A stretch of 14,792 nt of DNA, taken from positions 1-14,792 of the forward strand of contig JAICTU010000212.1 in the NCBI GenBank assembly GCA_025936205.1, in the 5' to 3' direction. This document shows, piece by piece, positions 6,356-14,218 of the stretch. A model generated the notes under the pieces. The model made no database searches, was not told where the DNA came from, and worked only from the letters and a program-made list of their open reading frames with translations. The translations under genes were made by a program, and so were the position numbers. Each line of letters begins with the position of its first letter. Position 1 is the stretch's first letter. Origin of the DNA: Polyangiaceae bacterium (lineage in GTDB: Bacteria > Myxococcota > Polyangia > Polyangiales > Polyangiaceae).

Positions 6356-7581
6356 CGCAGGCCGCCGAGACCGAGGCCCGAAAGCGCATCCTGTTCGTCG
6401 ACGACGAGGTCGGCGTGCTGCAGGGCCTGGAGCGCATGCTGTTCGAGATGGCGGACAGCTGGGACATGTCGTTCGTGGACAGCGCCGACAAGGCTCTGGC
6501 GGAGCTCAGCGAGCACGAGTTCGACGTGATCGTCTCCGACATGCGCATGCCGGGCATGGACGGAGCCACACTGCTCGCGCACGTACACGACGAATACCCA
6601 AACGTGGTCCGCATCATCCTCACCGGCCACTCCGAGCTGGAGGCCACGCTGCGGGCGATGCCGGTGGCGCACAGCTTCCTGACCAAGCCGTGCAAGCCGG
6701 CCACGCTGGAGGAGGTGGTGCGGCGCAGCCTGAGCCTGCAGTCGCTGCTCGAATCCGACAGCCTGCGCACGCTGGTCGGCAGCGTCGCCGGGCTGCCGGT
6801 GCGGCCCGAGGTCTATACGCGCCTGACGGAGGCGATCGCGGATCCGCACATCGAGCTGGGGCAGATCGCGCGCATCGTGAGCGGCGACGTGGCTCTGGCC
6901 GCCAAGGTCCTGCACCTGACGAACAGCGCCTTCTTCGGCTCCAAGCGCAAGTTCGTCAGCATCGATCAAGCGGTGAGCTTCATCGGCATGCGCATGCTGC
7001 GCAAGGTGGTGCTGTCGGCGGAGGTGTTCTCGGCCTTCAGCCCCAAGCAATCGCTGGGCGGGCTATCGCTCGATCAGGAACAGCGCCACGGCCTGGTGTG
7101 CGCCGGCGTCGCGCGCAAGATCGCTCCCGACGCCGAGACGGGGGAATACGCCTTCCTGGCAGGGATGCTGCACGACATCGGCAAGCTGGTGCTGGCCTCG
7201 CGGGCGCCCAAGATCATGCGCCAGCTGACGCGCCAGCGCGTGGTGGGGCAGAGCATCCCGCCCGAGATGGAAGAGCAGATCACCAGCACGAATCACGGGC
7301 GCCTGGGCGCGTACCTGCTGGGCCTGTGGGGCATCGAGCACCCGCTGGTCGAAGCGGTCGCCTTTCATCACCAGCCGGCGGTGTGCCAGAGCTCGAGCTT
7401 TGACTTGCCGAGCATCGTGCACGTGGCGGACGCACTGGTGCACGCGATCGAAAACGAGCGCGCAGGGCGCCCCACCGAGCTGCAGGTGGACCGCGCCCAT
7501 CTCGAGACGCTGGGCGTGCTCGGCAAGCTCGACGGCTGGATGGACGACGTGCGCGACCTCTGGGACCGGGAGTCGGGATGA
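6352..7581 (+). CDS. Response regulator: receiver plus HDOD domain
   Basis: A 409-residue protein starting at the ATG that overlaps the kinase stop; the frame is open further upstream, but that part lies inside the kinase gene. The receiver (about 11-128) is complete: D17/D18, phospho-acceptor D63 in VSDMRMPGMDGA, T91 in ILTGHS and K112 in FLTKPC. The HDOD output domain (about 140-345) has the family pattern VALAAKVLHLTNSAFFG, the AGMLHDIGKLVL segment (H274, D275) and GLWGIEHPLVEAVAFHH near the end. HDOD domains are HD-related, generally considered non-catalytic, and occur in bacterial signalling and motility regulators. The HD pair is kept here but the full metal-binding set of true HD enzymes is not evident. 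No DNA-binding domain. Its receiver shares SDMRMPGMDGA and FLTKPC with the next gene, so the two may share a kinase. Confidence 0.92.
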   Translation: MTQAAETEARKRILFVDDEVGVLQGLERMLFEMADSWDMSFVDSADKALAELSEHEFDVIVSDMRMPGMDGATLLAHVHDEYPNVVRIILTGHSELEATLRAMPVAHSFLTKPCKPATLEEVVRRSLSLQSLLESDSLRTLVGSVAGLPVRPEVYTRLTEAIADPHIELGQIARIVSGDVALAAKVLHLTNSAFFGSKRKFVSIDQAVSFIGMRMLRKVVLSAEVFSAFSPKQSLGGLSLDQEQRHGLVCAGVARKIAPDAETGEYAFLAGMLHDIGKLVLASRAPKIMRQLTRQRVVGQSIPPEMEEQITSTNHGRLGAYLLGLWGIEHPLVEAVAFHHQPAVCQSSSFDLPSIVHVADALVHAIENERAGRPTELQVDRAHLETLGVLGKLDGWMDDVRDLWDRESG

Positions 7582-8726
7582 GCGAAGACGTCGGAAATCG
7601 CATCCTGTGCGTGGATGATGAGCCGCGTGTGCTGGAGGGCATCCGCCGCACGCTGGGCATGGACTTCGATGTGATCACCGCTGAGGGTGGCGCTCAGGCG
7701 CTGGCCTTGCTGATCCGCCGCGAGCGCTTCGCCTTGACCATCTCGGACATGCGCATGCCGGGCATGGACGGGGCCGCCTATCTGGAGCGCGCCGCGCAGC
7801 TGGCGCCGGACATGGTGCGCATTTTGCTCACCGGGCAAGCCGACATGCAAGCGGCCACGCGCGCCATCAATTACGGGCGCGTTTTCCGCTTCCTGACCAA
7901 GCCCTGTGATGGCGATGCGCTGCGCCGCGCCGTGGACGACGCGATGGAGCAGCATCGGCTGATCACCGCAGAAAAGGAGCTGCTGCAGAAGACCCTGTAC
8001 GGCTGCGTGAAGGTGTTGACCGAGCTCTTGAGCCTGGTCAACCCGGTCGCCTTCACGCGCGCTTGCCGCGTGAATCGTCTGGTGCAACACGTGAGCAAGG
8101 CGCTCAACCTGGCGGACGCCTGGCAGCTCGATCTGGCGGTGATGCTCGCCCACCTGGGCTACGTCGGCATGCCGACCGAGCTCCTGGAGCGCGCCTATGG
8201 TGGCCAGGCGGTCAGCGCCGAAGACGGTCAACTGCTGGGGACCGCGCCGCGCACCGCGCAAGGCTTGCTCGGAGACATCCCGAGGCTGGAAGCGGTGCTG
8301 GGCATCATCGAGCGCCTGGCGGAGCCGCCCCCTGCCCTGACCGATGTCGATCGCGGCCAGGGCCACGGCCGCCTGCTCTGGGCGGCGCACATCGTGCTAG
8401 CAGCGGAACGAGCCGATCAGCTGAGCCACAAGCAGCGCGTACCGCGCGCGATCGCCGATGCGCTGCTGTCAGAGGGCTTCGACAAGCGCGTGACGGAGCC
8501 CTTCGCGCAGGCGGAGTTCGAGCGGCTGGAGAACCGCAAACAGCTGAAGCTCACGGCGCAGGAGCTCAAAATGGGCATGTTCTTGGTGGAAGATGCCAAG
8601 TCGATGGACGGCGTGGTGATGGCCCGCGGCGGGCAAGAGGTCACGCCGACGGTCGCCGTGTTGCTGCGGCGCATGGCGGCACGACACAACCTGCACGAGC
8701 CCCTGACCGTCAGCGTGAAGGGCTGA
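7578..8726 (+). CDS. Response regulator: receiver plus degenerate HD-GYP-like domain
   Basis: A 382-residue protein overlapping the HDOD gene by ATGA. The receiver (about 7-125) is intact: D13/D14, D57 in ISDMRMPGMDGA, T85 and K108 in FLTKPC. A helical linker (125-150) leads to a domain that follows the RpfG/HD-GYP layout. The expected LHDIGKIGVP motif is replaced by LAHLGYVGMP (about 190-199), with the catalytic His-Asp becoming A191-H192, and no HHExxDGxGYP motif exists. It therefore probably cannot hydrolyse cyclic di-GMP. The C-terminal segment (about 320-382: ELKMGMFLVEDA, DGVVMARGGQEVT) resembles the small tail common on receiver-HD proteins. It is likely a phosphorylation-controlled interaction or binding module. 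The downstream kinase gene begins 9 bases after its stop, so it belongs to the same operon. Confidence 0.85.
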   Translation: MSEDVGNRILCVDDEPRVLEGIRRTLGMDFDVITAEGGAQALALLIRRERFALTISDMRMPGMDGAAYLERAAQLAPDMVRILLTGQADMQAATRAINYGRVFRFLTKPCDGDALRRAVDDAMEQHRLITAEKELLQKTLYGCVKVLTELLSLVNPVAFTRACRVNRLVQHVSKALNLADAWQLDLAVMLAHLGYVGMPTELLERAYGGQAVSAEDGQLLGTAPRTAQGLLGDIPRLEAVLGIIERLAEPPPALTDVDRGQGHGRLLWAAHIVLAAERADQLSHKQRVPRAIADALLSEGFDKRVTEPFAQAEFERLENRKQLKLTAQELKMGMFLVEDAKSMDGVVMARGGQEVTPTVAVLLRRMAARHNLHEPLTVSVKG

Positions 8727-8735
8727 GAGAGCTGA

Positions 8736-10001
8736 ATGGTGGCGGTCCCCCTGCGAGCGCTGGCGTCGTCTCCCGCCCCAGCCCCCGCCGGGGAGCTGCT
8801 GTTCCTGGGCGGGGATGCGGAGGATGCGCTGCGCCTGCGCACGGCGCTCGCCGGAGACGCCGAGCCGCGCTATTCGTGCGCGGTCGCCCGCTCCTTGCAG
8901 GAGGCGGAGGCGCGCGCCGCGCGCTCGCTGCCCGACATCGTGGTGTTCGACACGAGCTTGCTGGACGGCTCGGGCGTGGCCGACGCGCGCGAGCTGCAGT
9001 CGCTGTTCCGGGGGGCCACGCTGATCGCCCTGGTCGGCGACGGCGACGAGCCGCTCGCCCGCTCTCTGCTGCAACAGGGTGTCCATGACTACCTGTGGAA
9101 GAGCGAGCTCAGCCGCTGGCTCGTGCGCTCGCTGCGCCACATCCGCGAGCGGCAGCTGTCCGAGCGGCAGCGCCAGCTGTACGAGGAACAGCTGCGCGAA
9201 TCCGAGCGCCTGCAATCCCTGGGTCAGCTGGCTTCGGGCGTGGCCCACGAGATCAACACGCCGGCGCAATACATCGGCGACAATCTCTCGTTCCTGGAGC
9301 GCGCGCTGCGCATGCTGACGGAGCCGCTGGCCAGCGCGCAGCGGGTCGTGCGCGCGGAAGCTGCCGAGCGCCAGGCGGCGATCGACGAGCTGAGCCGCGC
9401 GCTCTCGTCGCCGAAGCTGGAGTATGCGCTGCGCCAGGCGCCGCTCGCGATCGAAGAAGCGGCCGTGGGCATCGAGACCGTGGCCACATTCGTGTGCTCC
9501 CTCGCGCAGTTTGCGCAGCCGGGCGATGGGCGTCGCATCCCGACCGATCTCGCGCGGGTGCTGGAGAGCAGCTTGAAGGTGACCCGCAACACCTGGCGGC
9601 TGCTGGCCGACTCGCACACCGACTACGCGCCCGGGCTGCCGCTGATCACGGTCGATCCGAGCGAGCTGACGCAGGTGTTCGTCAACTTGATCCGGAACGC
9701 ATCGGACGCGCTCGCCGCCCGCGAGACCGCCGCGAAGGGCACGCTGACGGTAGGCACCCGCCGCACCAACCAGCGCATCGAGGCCTGGGTCTCCGATGAT
9801 GGCGTCGGCATCGCCGCCGAGGATCTGCCGCGCATTTTCGATCCGTTCTTCACGACCAAGCCGCCGGGCACGGCGCTCGGGCGCGGCCTCACCGTTGCGC
9901 GCCACATCGTCCAGACCGGACACGGCGGCGAGCTCCGCGTCGAGAGCGCGATCGGCAAGGGAGCGACGTTCGTGGTCTCGCTGCCGCTGCCCGAGCTCTG
10001 A
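8736..10001 (+). CDS. Histidine kinase with degenerate receiver, HEINTP type
   Basis: A 421-residue soluble protein. The N-terminal domain (about 19-137) is receiver-like and keeps the candidate phospho-acceptor D72 in IVVFDTSLLDGSG and K122. The acidic pair that holds Mg is Gly-Gly (G25/G26 in LFLGGDAED), and the usual Thr/Ser is V100. Normal phosphorylation is therefore doubtful. A coiled-coil linker (135-162) precedes the transmitter: H171 in GVAHEINTPAQYIGDN, block APLAIEEAAVGIETV (235-249), N321 in LIRNASDAL, G1 D354 in SDDGVGI, DPFFTTK (369-375) and an altered G2 box, GTALGRGL. The His-to-Asn distance is 150 residues. The start is ATG with GAGAGAG 4 bases upstream, overlapping the previous stop codon. 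Last gene of the probable operon, convergent with the hybrid kinase 19 bases away. Confidence 0.88.
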   Translation: MVAVPLRALASSPAPAPAGELLFLGGDAEDALRLRTALAGDAEPRYSCAVARSLQEAEARAARSLPDIVVFDTSLLDGSGVADARELQSLFRGATLIALVGDGDEPLARSLLQQGVHDYLWKSELSRWLVRSLRHIRERQLSERQRQLYEEQLRESERLQSLGQLASGVAHEINTPAQYIGDNLSFLERALRMLTEPLASAQRVVRAEAAERQAAIDELSRALSSPKLEYALRQAPLAIEEAAVGIETVATFVCSLAQFAQPGDGRRIPTDLARVLESSLKVTRNTWRLLADSHTDYAPGLPLITVDPSELTQVFVNLIRNASDALAARETAAKGTLTVGTRRTNQRIEAWVSDDGVGIAAEDLPRIFDPFFTTKPPGTALGRGLTVARHIVQTGHGGELRVESAIGKGATFVVSLPLPEL

Positions 10002-10020
10002 AGCGCCGGCAGCGCCGAGC

Positions 10021-12153
10021 TCAGTGCAGCGGCTTCTGCGAGAACGCCAAGCGAACGTGACGCGCCAGATCCGCGCGCGTGAACGGCTTCTCCAGGAGCT
10101 GGACGCCGGGGTCGAGCCGCCCGTGATGAATCACCGCGTTCTCGGTGTAGCCGGAGGTGTAGAGCACCGGCAGGTCCGGACGCAGGCGGCGAACGATCTT
10201 CGATAGCTCCACGCCGTTCATGCCCCTGGGCAGCACGATGTCCGTGAACAGCAGCGAGATGTCGCTGTGCTCTTCGAGCCGCGCCAGCGCGGTGGGGCCG
10301 TCTTCGGCCAGGTGCACGCGATAGCCCAGGCGCTCCAGCATGCGCACCGTGAGCGAGCGCACGTGCGGATCGTCCTCGACCACCAGGATCGCTTCGCCGC
10401 TACCGCGCGGATCTTCATGGGCGGCGCGCGGTGCTTCCGTTGGCTGAGCTGGCTGGAGGCTGCGCGGCAGATAGATCCTGGCGGAGGTGCCCACGCCCGG
10501 CTTGCTCCAGAGCCGCACGTGACCGCCCGTTTGCTTCACGAAGCCGTAGACCATGCTCAGGCCGAGCCCGGTACCCCGCCCCGGGCCCTTGGTGGTGAAG
10601 AAGGGATCGAAAGCGCGATGGAGCACCTGCTCGGGCATACCGACGCCGTTGTCCGTGACGCTCACCAGCACGTACTCACCGGGCCGCAGCTCTTCCTCGG
10701 CCTCGTCGGGATCGATGCGCACGTTCTCGGTCTCGATGCGGAGCTTGCCGCCGTCGGGCATGGCGTCTCGCGCGTTGACCGCCAGGTTGAGCAGCGCGTT
10801 CTCTAGCTGGGCGGGATCGACCTCGCTGGACCACAGCCGCGCGCCCTGAACGACCTCGATCGCAATGTCCACGCCCAGCGTGCGGCGCAAGAGCGACTCC
10901 AGGTTCGCCACCAGCCGGCCCGCATCGATCACGCGCGGCTGGAGCGGCTGCTGGCGCGAGAACGCCGAGAGGCGCTGCGTCAGCTCGGCGGCTTGCGAGG
11001 CTGCCTGCTGCACCTGAGCGAGCAGTTCGATGCCCAGGGGCCTGCCCAGCAGCTGGTCGCGGATCTCGTCCAGGTTGCCCAGGATCACGGTCAGCAGGTT
11101 GTTGAAGTCGTGCGCGACGCCGCCCGTCAGCTGCCCGATCGCCTGCATCTTCTGGGACTGCCGCAGCTCGGCCTCGAGCCCGCGCTGCCGCTCTTCGGCC
11201 TGCACGCGCTCGGTCACGTCTTGCGCGACGCCCATCATGGTCAGCAGCTGCCCGCTGGAGTCCACGAAGGCCTGCCCCCAGGCGTGCATGATCCAGTCCT
11301 CGCCGTTGGGACGGCGGGCGCGGGCCTGAACCTCGTATTCACCGCCGCGTTGCATGACGCGGCCCAGCTGTGCCTGGAAGCGCTCGCGGTCATCGGGGTG
11401 GATGGCGTCCACCACGCTGGTGAACAGGGCGGGCTTCGCCCCCGGCTCGACCCCGAGCAAGCGGTAGAGCTCCTGCGACCAGTAGGCCTCGGCTTCCCCG
11501 CGCCGCCATTCGTAGCTGCCGAGCCGTGCTTTTTGCTGGGCCTGCTCCAGGCGCCGCCGGTCAGCCAGCGAAGCCTGCAGCGCCAGCAAGCCGGTGAGGC
11601 CGTCGGCGAGCCGAGCGCCGATCGACTCCAGCAGAGTGGCCTCGTCGTCCGAGTAGATCCTGTGCTCGGCGCAGTGATGAATCCCGAGGCACCAGGGGGC
11701 GCCCGAGCGGGGATGGATGGCGAGCAGCATCTGCGAACGGATCGAGAAGCGCGCGTACGTCTCCTCCAGCGACGGCATGGGACCGTGCGCGCCATCCCAG
11801 CGCGCGGCCTTCGGGCTCTCCAGCACGGCGGCCAGCGCGCGCTGCGTCTCTGGAGAAAGGGGGATGCGCTCGCGAATCACGCCTGCGCCCGGCCATTCCG
11901 GCCGCGTCCGCTCCATGGGCACGGTGAAGCCGGGCGCCGCCGGATCGCACGGATACAGCAGCCAGGCGCGATCGCACTCGAACAGCTCGAGCATGGCGTC
12001 GAGCACGTCGGTCAGCATCACCTCCAGCGACGATGCGGCGAGGATGGTGCGGTTCACCCGCTCGAGCGCGGTCAGCAGCCACAACGCCCGTTCCGGACGC
12101 ACCGGGGCCCCCGGGGGCCCCGCGCCTTGCCCTGCTCCCCCGCTGACACCCAC
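10021..12153 (-). CDS. Hybrid sensor kinase: GAF-PAS-HisKA-HATPase-receiver
   Basis: A 710-residue cytoplasmic hybrid kinase. It has a GAF-like domain (about 38-190), a PAS domain (about 205-318, with YRLLGVEP and IHPDDRERF), a short coiled coil, then a transmitter of the HDFNN class. That transmitter carries H348 in GVAHDFNNLL, N460 in LNLAVNARDAM, G1 D501 in TDNGVGM, DPFFTTK and GTGLGLSM. The C-terminal receiver (about 587-705) is complete: E593/D594/D595, D638 in LFTDIVLP, S667 and K689 in LLEKPF. The His-to-Asn distance is 112, normal, unlike the three HEINTP kinases. GAF and PAS are the only recognisable input domains in the signalling cluster; the ligand is unknown. The start is GTG with a weak AAGAGA site; a stop lies just upstream in frame, and GTG at codon 18 is an alternative. 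It lies 76 bases after the PD40 gene on the same strand, so co-transcription is possible. Confidence 0.93.
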   Translation of the reverse strand: MGVSGGAGQGAGPPGAPVRPERALWLLTALERVNRTILAASSLEVMLTDVLDAMLELFECDRAWLLYPCDPAAPGFTVPMERTRPEWPGAGVIRERIPLSPETQRALAAVLESPKAARWDGAHGPMPSLEETYARFSIRSQMLLAIHPRSGAPWCLGIHHCAEHRIYSDDEATLLESIGARLADGLTGLLALQASLADRRRLEQAQQKARLGSYEWRRGEAEAYWSQELYRLLGVEPGAKPALFTSVVDAIHPDDRERFQAQLGRVMQRGGEYEVQARARRPNGEDWIMHAWGQAFVDSSGQLLTMMGVAQDVTERVQAEERQRGLEAELRQSQKMQAIGQLTGGVAHDFNNLLTVILGNLDEIRDQLLGRPLGIELLAQVQQAASQAAELTQRLSAFSRQQPLQPRVIDAGRLVANLESLLRRTLGVDIAIEVVQGARLWSSEVDPAQLENALLNLAVNARDAMPDGGKLRIETENVRIDPDEAEEELRPGEYVLVSVTDNGVGMPEQVLHRAFDPFFTTKGPGRGTGLGLSMVYGFVKQTGGHVRLWSKPGVGTSARIYLPRSLQPAQPTEAPRAAHEDPRGSGEAILVVEDDPHVRSLTVRMLERLGYRVHLAEDGPTALARLEEHSDISLLFTDIVLPRGMNGVELSKIVRRLRPDLPVLYTSGYTENAVIHHGRLDPGVQLLEKPFTRADLARHVRLAFSQKPLH

Positions 12154-12229
12154 GGCCCGTCTCTTAACTAACTAGAAACCCCGCACGCAACATTTTTACC
12201 GAGGGGGGAAACCCGTCCGAAACTGCCGC

Positions 12230-13399
12230 TCACTTGGAGCTGGCTGATGCGCTGGGCGCCGGAGCATCGGCCCAGTTCGCCACGAACAGGTTCGTATCCC
12301 ACGTGCCCTTCTTGGAGGCGCGATTGGAAGCGAAGGCCAGCCGCGAGCCGTCCGGAGAGAACATCGGAAAGCCGTCGAACCCCGAAGCGTGGGTGATGCG
12401 CTCCAGGCCCGAGCCGTCCACGTTGATCGCGAACAGATCGAACTCGCGGCCCTTCGGGTCGCCGTAGTTGGACGAGAAGATGATGCGATTCGAGCCCGGG
12501 AAGAAGTAGGGGCCGAACGCCGCGGCCTCGAGGTGCGTGACCTGCTTGGCATCGCTACCGTCGGCGTTGGCGACGAACAGCTCGAGCTTGGTGGGGCGGA
12601 CCAGGCCCTGCTTCAGCAGCTTCTGGAAATCCTCCAGCTCGGCGCCTTGCGGGCGCGAAGCACGCCACACGATCTTCTTGCAGTCGCTGCTGAAGAAGGC
12701 GCCGCCGTCATAGCCGGGCGTGTGCGTCAGGCGCTTCACGTTCTTGCCGTCGGAATCCATGCGGTACAGCTCGAGATCGCCGTCGCGCACCGAGGTGAAG
12801 ATGATCGAGCCGTCGATCGGGCAAACCGTGCCTTCCGCGTCGTAGCCGGGCGTTTCGGTGAGGCGCCGCACGTTGCTGCCATCGGCGTTGGCGCGGAAGA
12901 TGTCATAGCCCTGATAGATGGCCCACACGTAGCCATGGCTCTGGTCGGCGCGCGCGGGGCACTCGGCGCTGGCCAGGTGCGTCGAGGCGTAGATGATCTC
13001 CTTGTCACCGGGCAGGAAGTACGAGCAGGTCGTGGTGCCCTTGCCGGTGGAGACCATCTGCGGCTTGGCAGCGGCGTCGCTGGCGGAGCGCACGTAGATC
13101 TGATCGCAGCCCTCGCCCTCGTGCGCCTGGTAGATCAGCTTGCTGCCGTCAAACGACCAGTACGCCTCGGCGTTCTCGCCGCCGAACGTGAGCTGCGTCG
13201 GATCCTTCAGGTGCACTTCCGGCTCCGTGGGCAGCGCGCCCTCGGTTCCATGCTCCGACGGTGCCGGCGCCTCGGTCGCCGTCGGCTGCTCGGGGGTAGC
13301 CGCCGACGGCGGCGAAGGTGTCGAGCACGACACGAACGCAAACGCCGCAAAAACTGCCGTGAACGTGTAACCGCGCGAAATGGAAAGCAGCGAAGACAT
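12230..13399 (-). CDS. PD40/TolB-like beta-propeller lipoprotein
   Basis: A 389-residue protein. A lipoprotein signal (residues 1-25) has a hydrophobic core and Cys25 in FVSCSTP. A Pro/Ala/Thr/Glu-rich linker follows (26-62), then a six- or seven-bladed propeller (about 66-376). The blades repeat the pattern NADGSNVRRLT...GYD...FSPDGSRLAFAS seen in PD40/TolB proteins. Five further cysteines (98, 125, 147, 193, 240) could form disulphides outside the cytoplasm. The tail is Ala/Ser-rich. It is probably membrane-anchored on the periplasmic side or outer surface. TolB-like propellers usually bind proteins; its partner is unknown, and no Tol-Pal genes are nearby. The ATG start has GGGTGAG about 11 bases upstream. 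It is divergent from the hydrolase gene, 59 bases apart. Confidence 0.85.
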   Translation of the reverse strand: MSSLLSISRGYTFTAVFAAFAFVSCSTPSPPSAATPEQPTATEAPAPSEHGTEGALPTEPEVHLKDPTQLTFGGENAEAYWSFDGSKLIYQAHEGEGCDQIYVRSASDAAAKPQMVSTGKGTTTCSYFLPGDKEIIYASTHLASAECPARADQSHGYVWAIYQGYDIFRANADGSNVRRLTETPGYDAEGTVCPIDGSIIFTSVRDGDLELYRMDSDGKNVKRLTHTPGYDGGAFFSSDCKKIVWRASRPQGAELEDFQKLLKQGLVRPTKLELFVANADGSDAKQVTHLEAAAFGPYFFPGSNRIIFSSNYGDPKGREFDLFAINVDGSGLERITHASGFDGFPMFSPDGSRLAFASNRASKKGTWDTNLFVANWADAPAPSASASSK

Positions 13400-13458
13400 G
13401 GCGAGGGGCTCACCCTATTGGTGCTCGCACACGCGCGCAACGAGAATAGACTCGGCCG

Positions 13459-14121
13459 ATGCGAACCTCGCTGCTCGGGCTGCACGGCTTCACCATGAAT
13501 GGGCTCGCCCTGCGCCGCATGCTGGGAGCCCTCGAGCCACGGCTGGCCGAGCACGTTGACCTGAGCTTTGCCGATGCGCCACACACGGCGAGTGAAGCGT
13601 CCGTGGCCAACCTGGTGCGGCGCATGGGCGGCAACCCCTCGCCGCCGCCCAACCTGGAGTGGTGGAACTCCAGCGAGGACGGGCGCCAGTATCGAGGTTG
13701 GGCCGAGACGCGGGCGCAGCTGAGCGCCCAGTTGCAGCAGCGGCCCTCGGTCGGCCTGCTCGGCTTCAGCCAGGGTGCGGCAGTGGCCGCTGCGCTGAGC
13801 GCGGTCGCCCGGCGCGGCAGCTTGCCATCGCTCGGCTTCGTGGTGCTGATCGGTGGTTTTCCCCCGCGCGCCGCCGAGCTCTTGCCGCTCTTCGAAGAGC
13901 CGCTCACGATGCCCTCATTGCACATCTGGGGTGAAGCGGATCCGCTCGCCAAGCACGCGGCCTTGCTCGTAAACAAGTTCTCGACGCTGAGCCGCCGAGT
14001 CGTCACCTGGCCCGGGCCGCATTCCATTCCGACACGCGGGGAAGCGGCCGACGCGATCGTGGAGTTTGTCCGCGAGCACGCTCGAAGTGGGCCAATTCCT
14101 TCGGCTGAAAATGCGGGATAG
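13459..14121 (+). CDS. FSH1-like serine hydrolase (alpha/beta fold)
   Basis: A 220-residue cytoplasmic protein with an alpha/beta-hydrolase layout: LLGLHGFTMNG near the start (oxyanion-loop region), nucleophile S104 in LGFSQGAA, D161 in WGEADPL and H188 in GPHSIP. The segment NLEWWNSSEDGRQYRGW (66-81) before the nucleophile is like the FSH1 family of eukaryotic and bacterial serine hydrolases. It probably cleaves an ester or thioester, but the substrate is unknown. Carboxylesterase/phospholipase-type hydrolases are the alternative. No signal peptide is present. The ATG start has no strong ribosome site. No operon partner is evident: the next gene starts 97 bases later. Confidence 0.85.
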   Translation: MRTSLLGLHGFTMNGLALRRMLGALEPRLAEHVDLSFADAPHTASEASVANLVRRMGGNPSPPPNLEWWNSSEDGRQYRGWAETRAQLSAQLQQRPSVGLLGFSQGAAVAAALSAVARRGSLPSLGFVVLIGGFPPRAAELLPLFEEPLTMPSLHIWGEADPLAKHAALLVNKFSTLSRRVVTWPGPHSIPTRGEAADAIVEFVREHARSGPIPSAENAG

Positions 14122-14154
14122 ACCTCAAACCGGGCAATGGGCCTGGCTGCGTGA

Positions 14155-14185
14155 TCTCGCTTCCGTGTGCTACATCACCGCGAGA
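14155..14185. promoter_or_regulatory. Inverted repeat between hydrolase and NHL gene
   Basis: TCTCGC (14155-14160) and GCGAGA (14180-14185) are perfect reverse complements around a 19-base spacer. GTGAT (14151-14155) can alternatively pair with ATCAC inside the spacer. No T-run follows. It could be an operator or a leader structure for the NHL gene, or chance. Confidence 0.2.
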
Positions 14186-14218
14186 CGTGACACCTTCTCC
14201 CCCGTGAGGCCGTTTTCT

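Noticed and set aside
8469..9923. Minus-strand frame of 484 codons over the degenerate-receiver kinase
   Set aside because: The opposite strand encodes a complete transmitter with all kinase motifs; the antisense frame has none.
9993..10022. GAGCTC repeated around the convergent gene ends as a possible bidirectional terminator
   Set aside because: The 6-bp arms are separated by 18 bases, have no T-run, and lie over the coding ends; a short self-complementary site recurring is likely chance.
12154..12229. Possible terminator between the PD40 lipoprotein and the hybrid kinase
   Set aside because: No stem followed by a T-run was found on the minus strand; the A/T-rich patches alone are not evidence.
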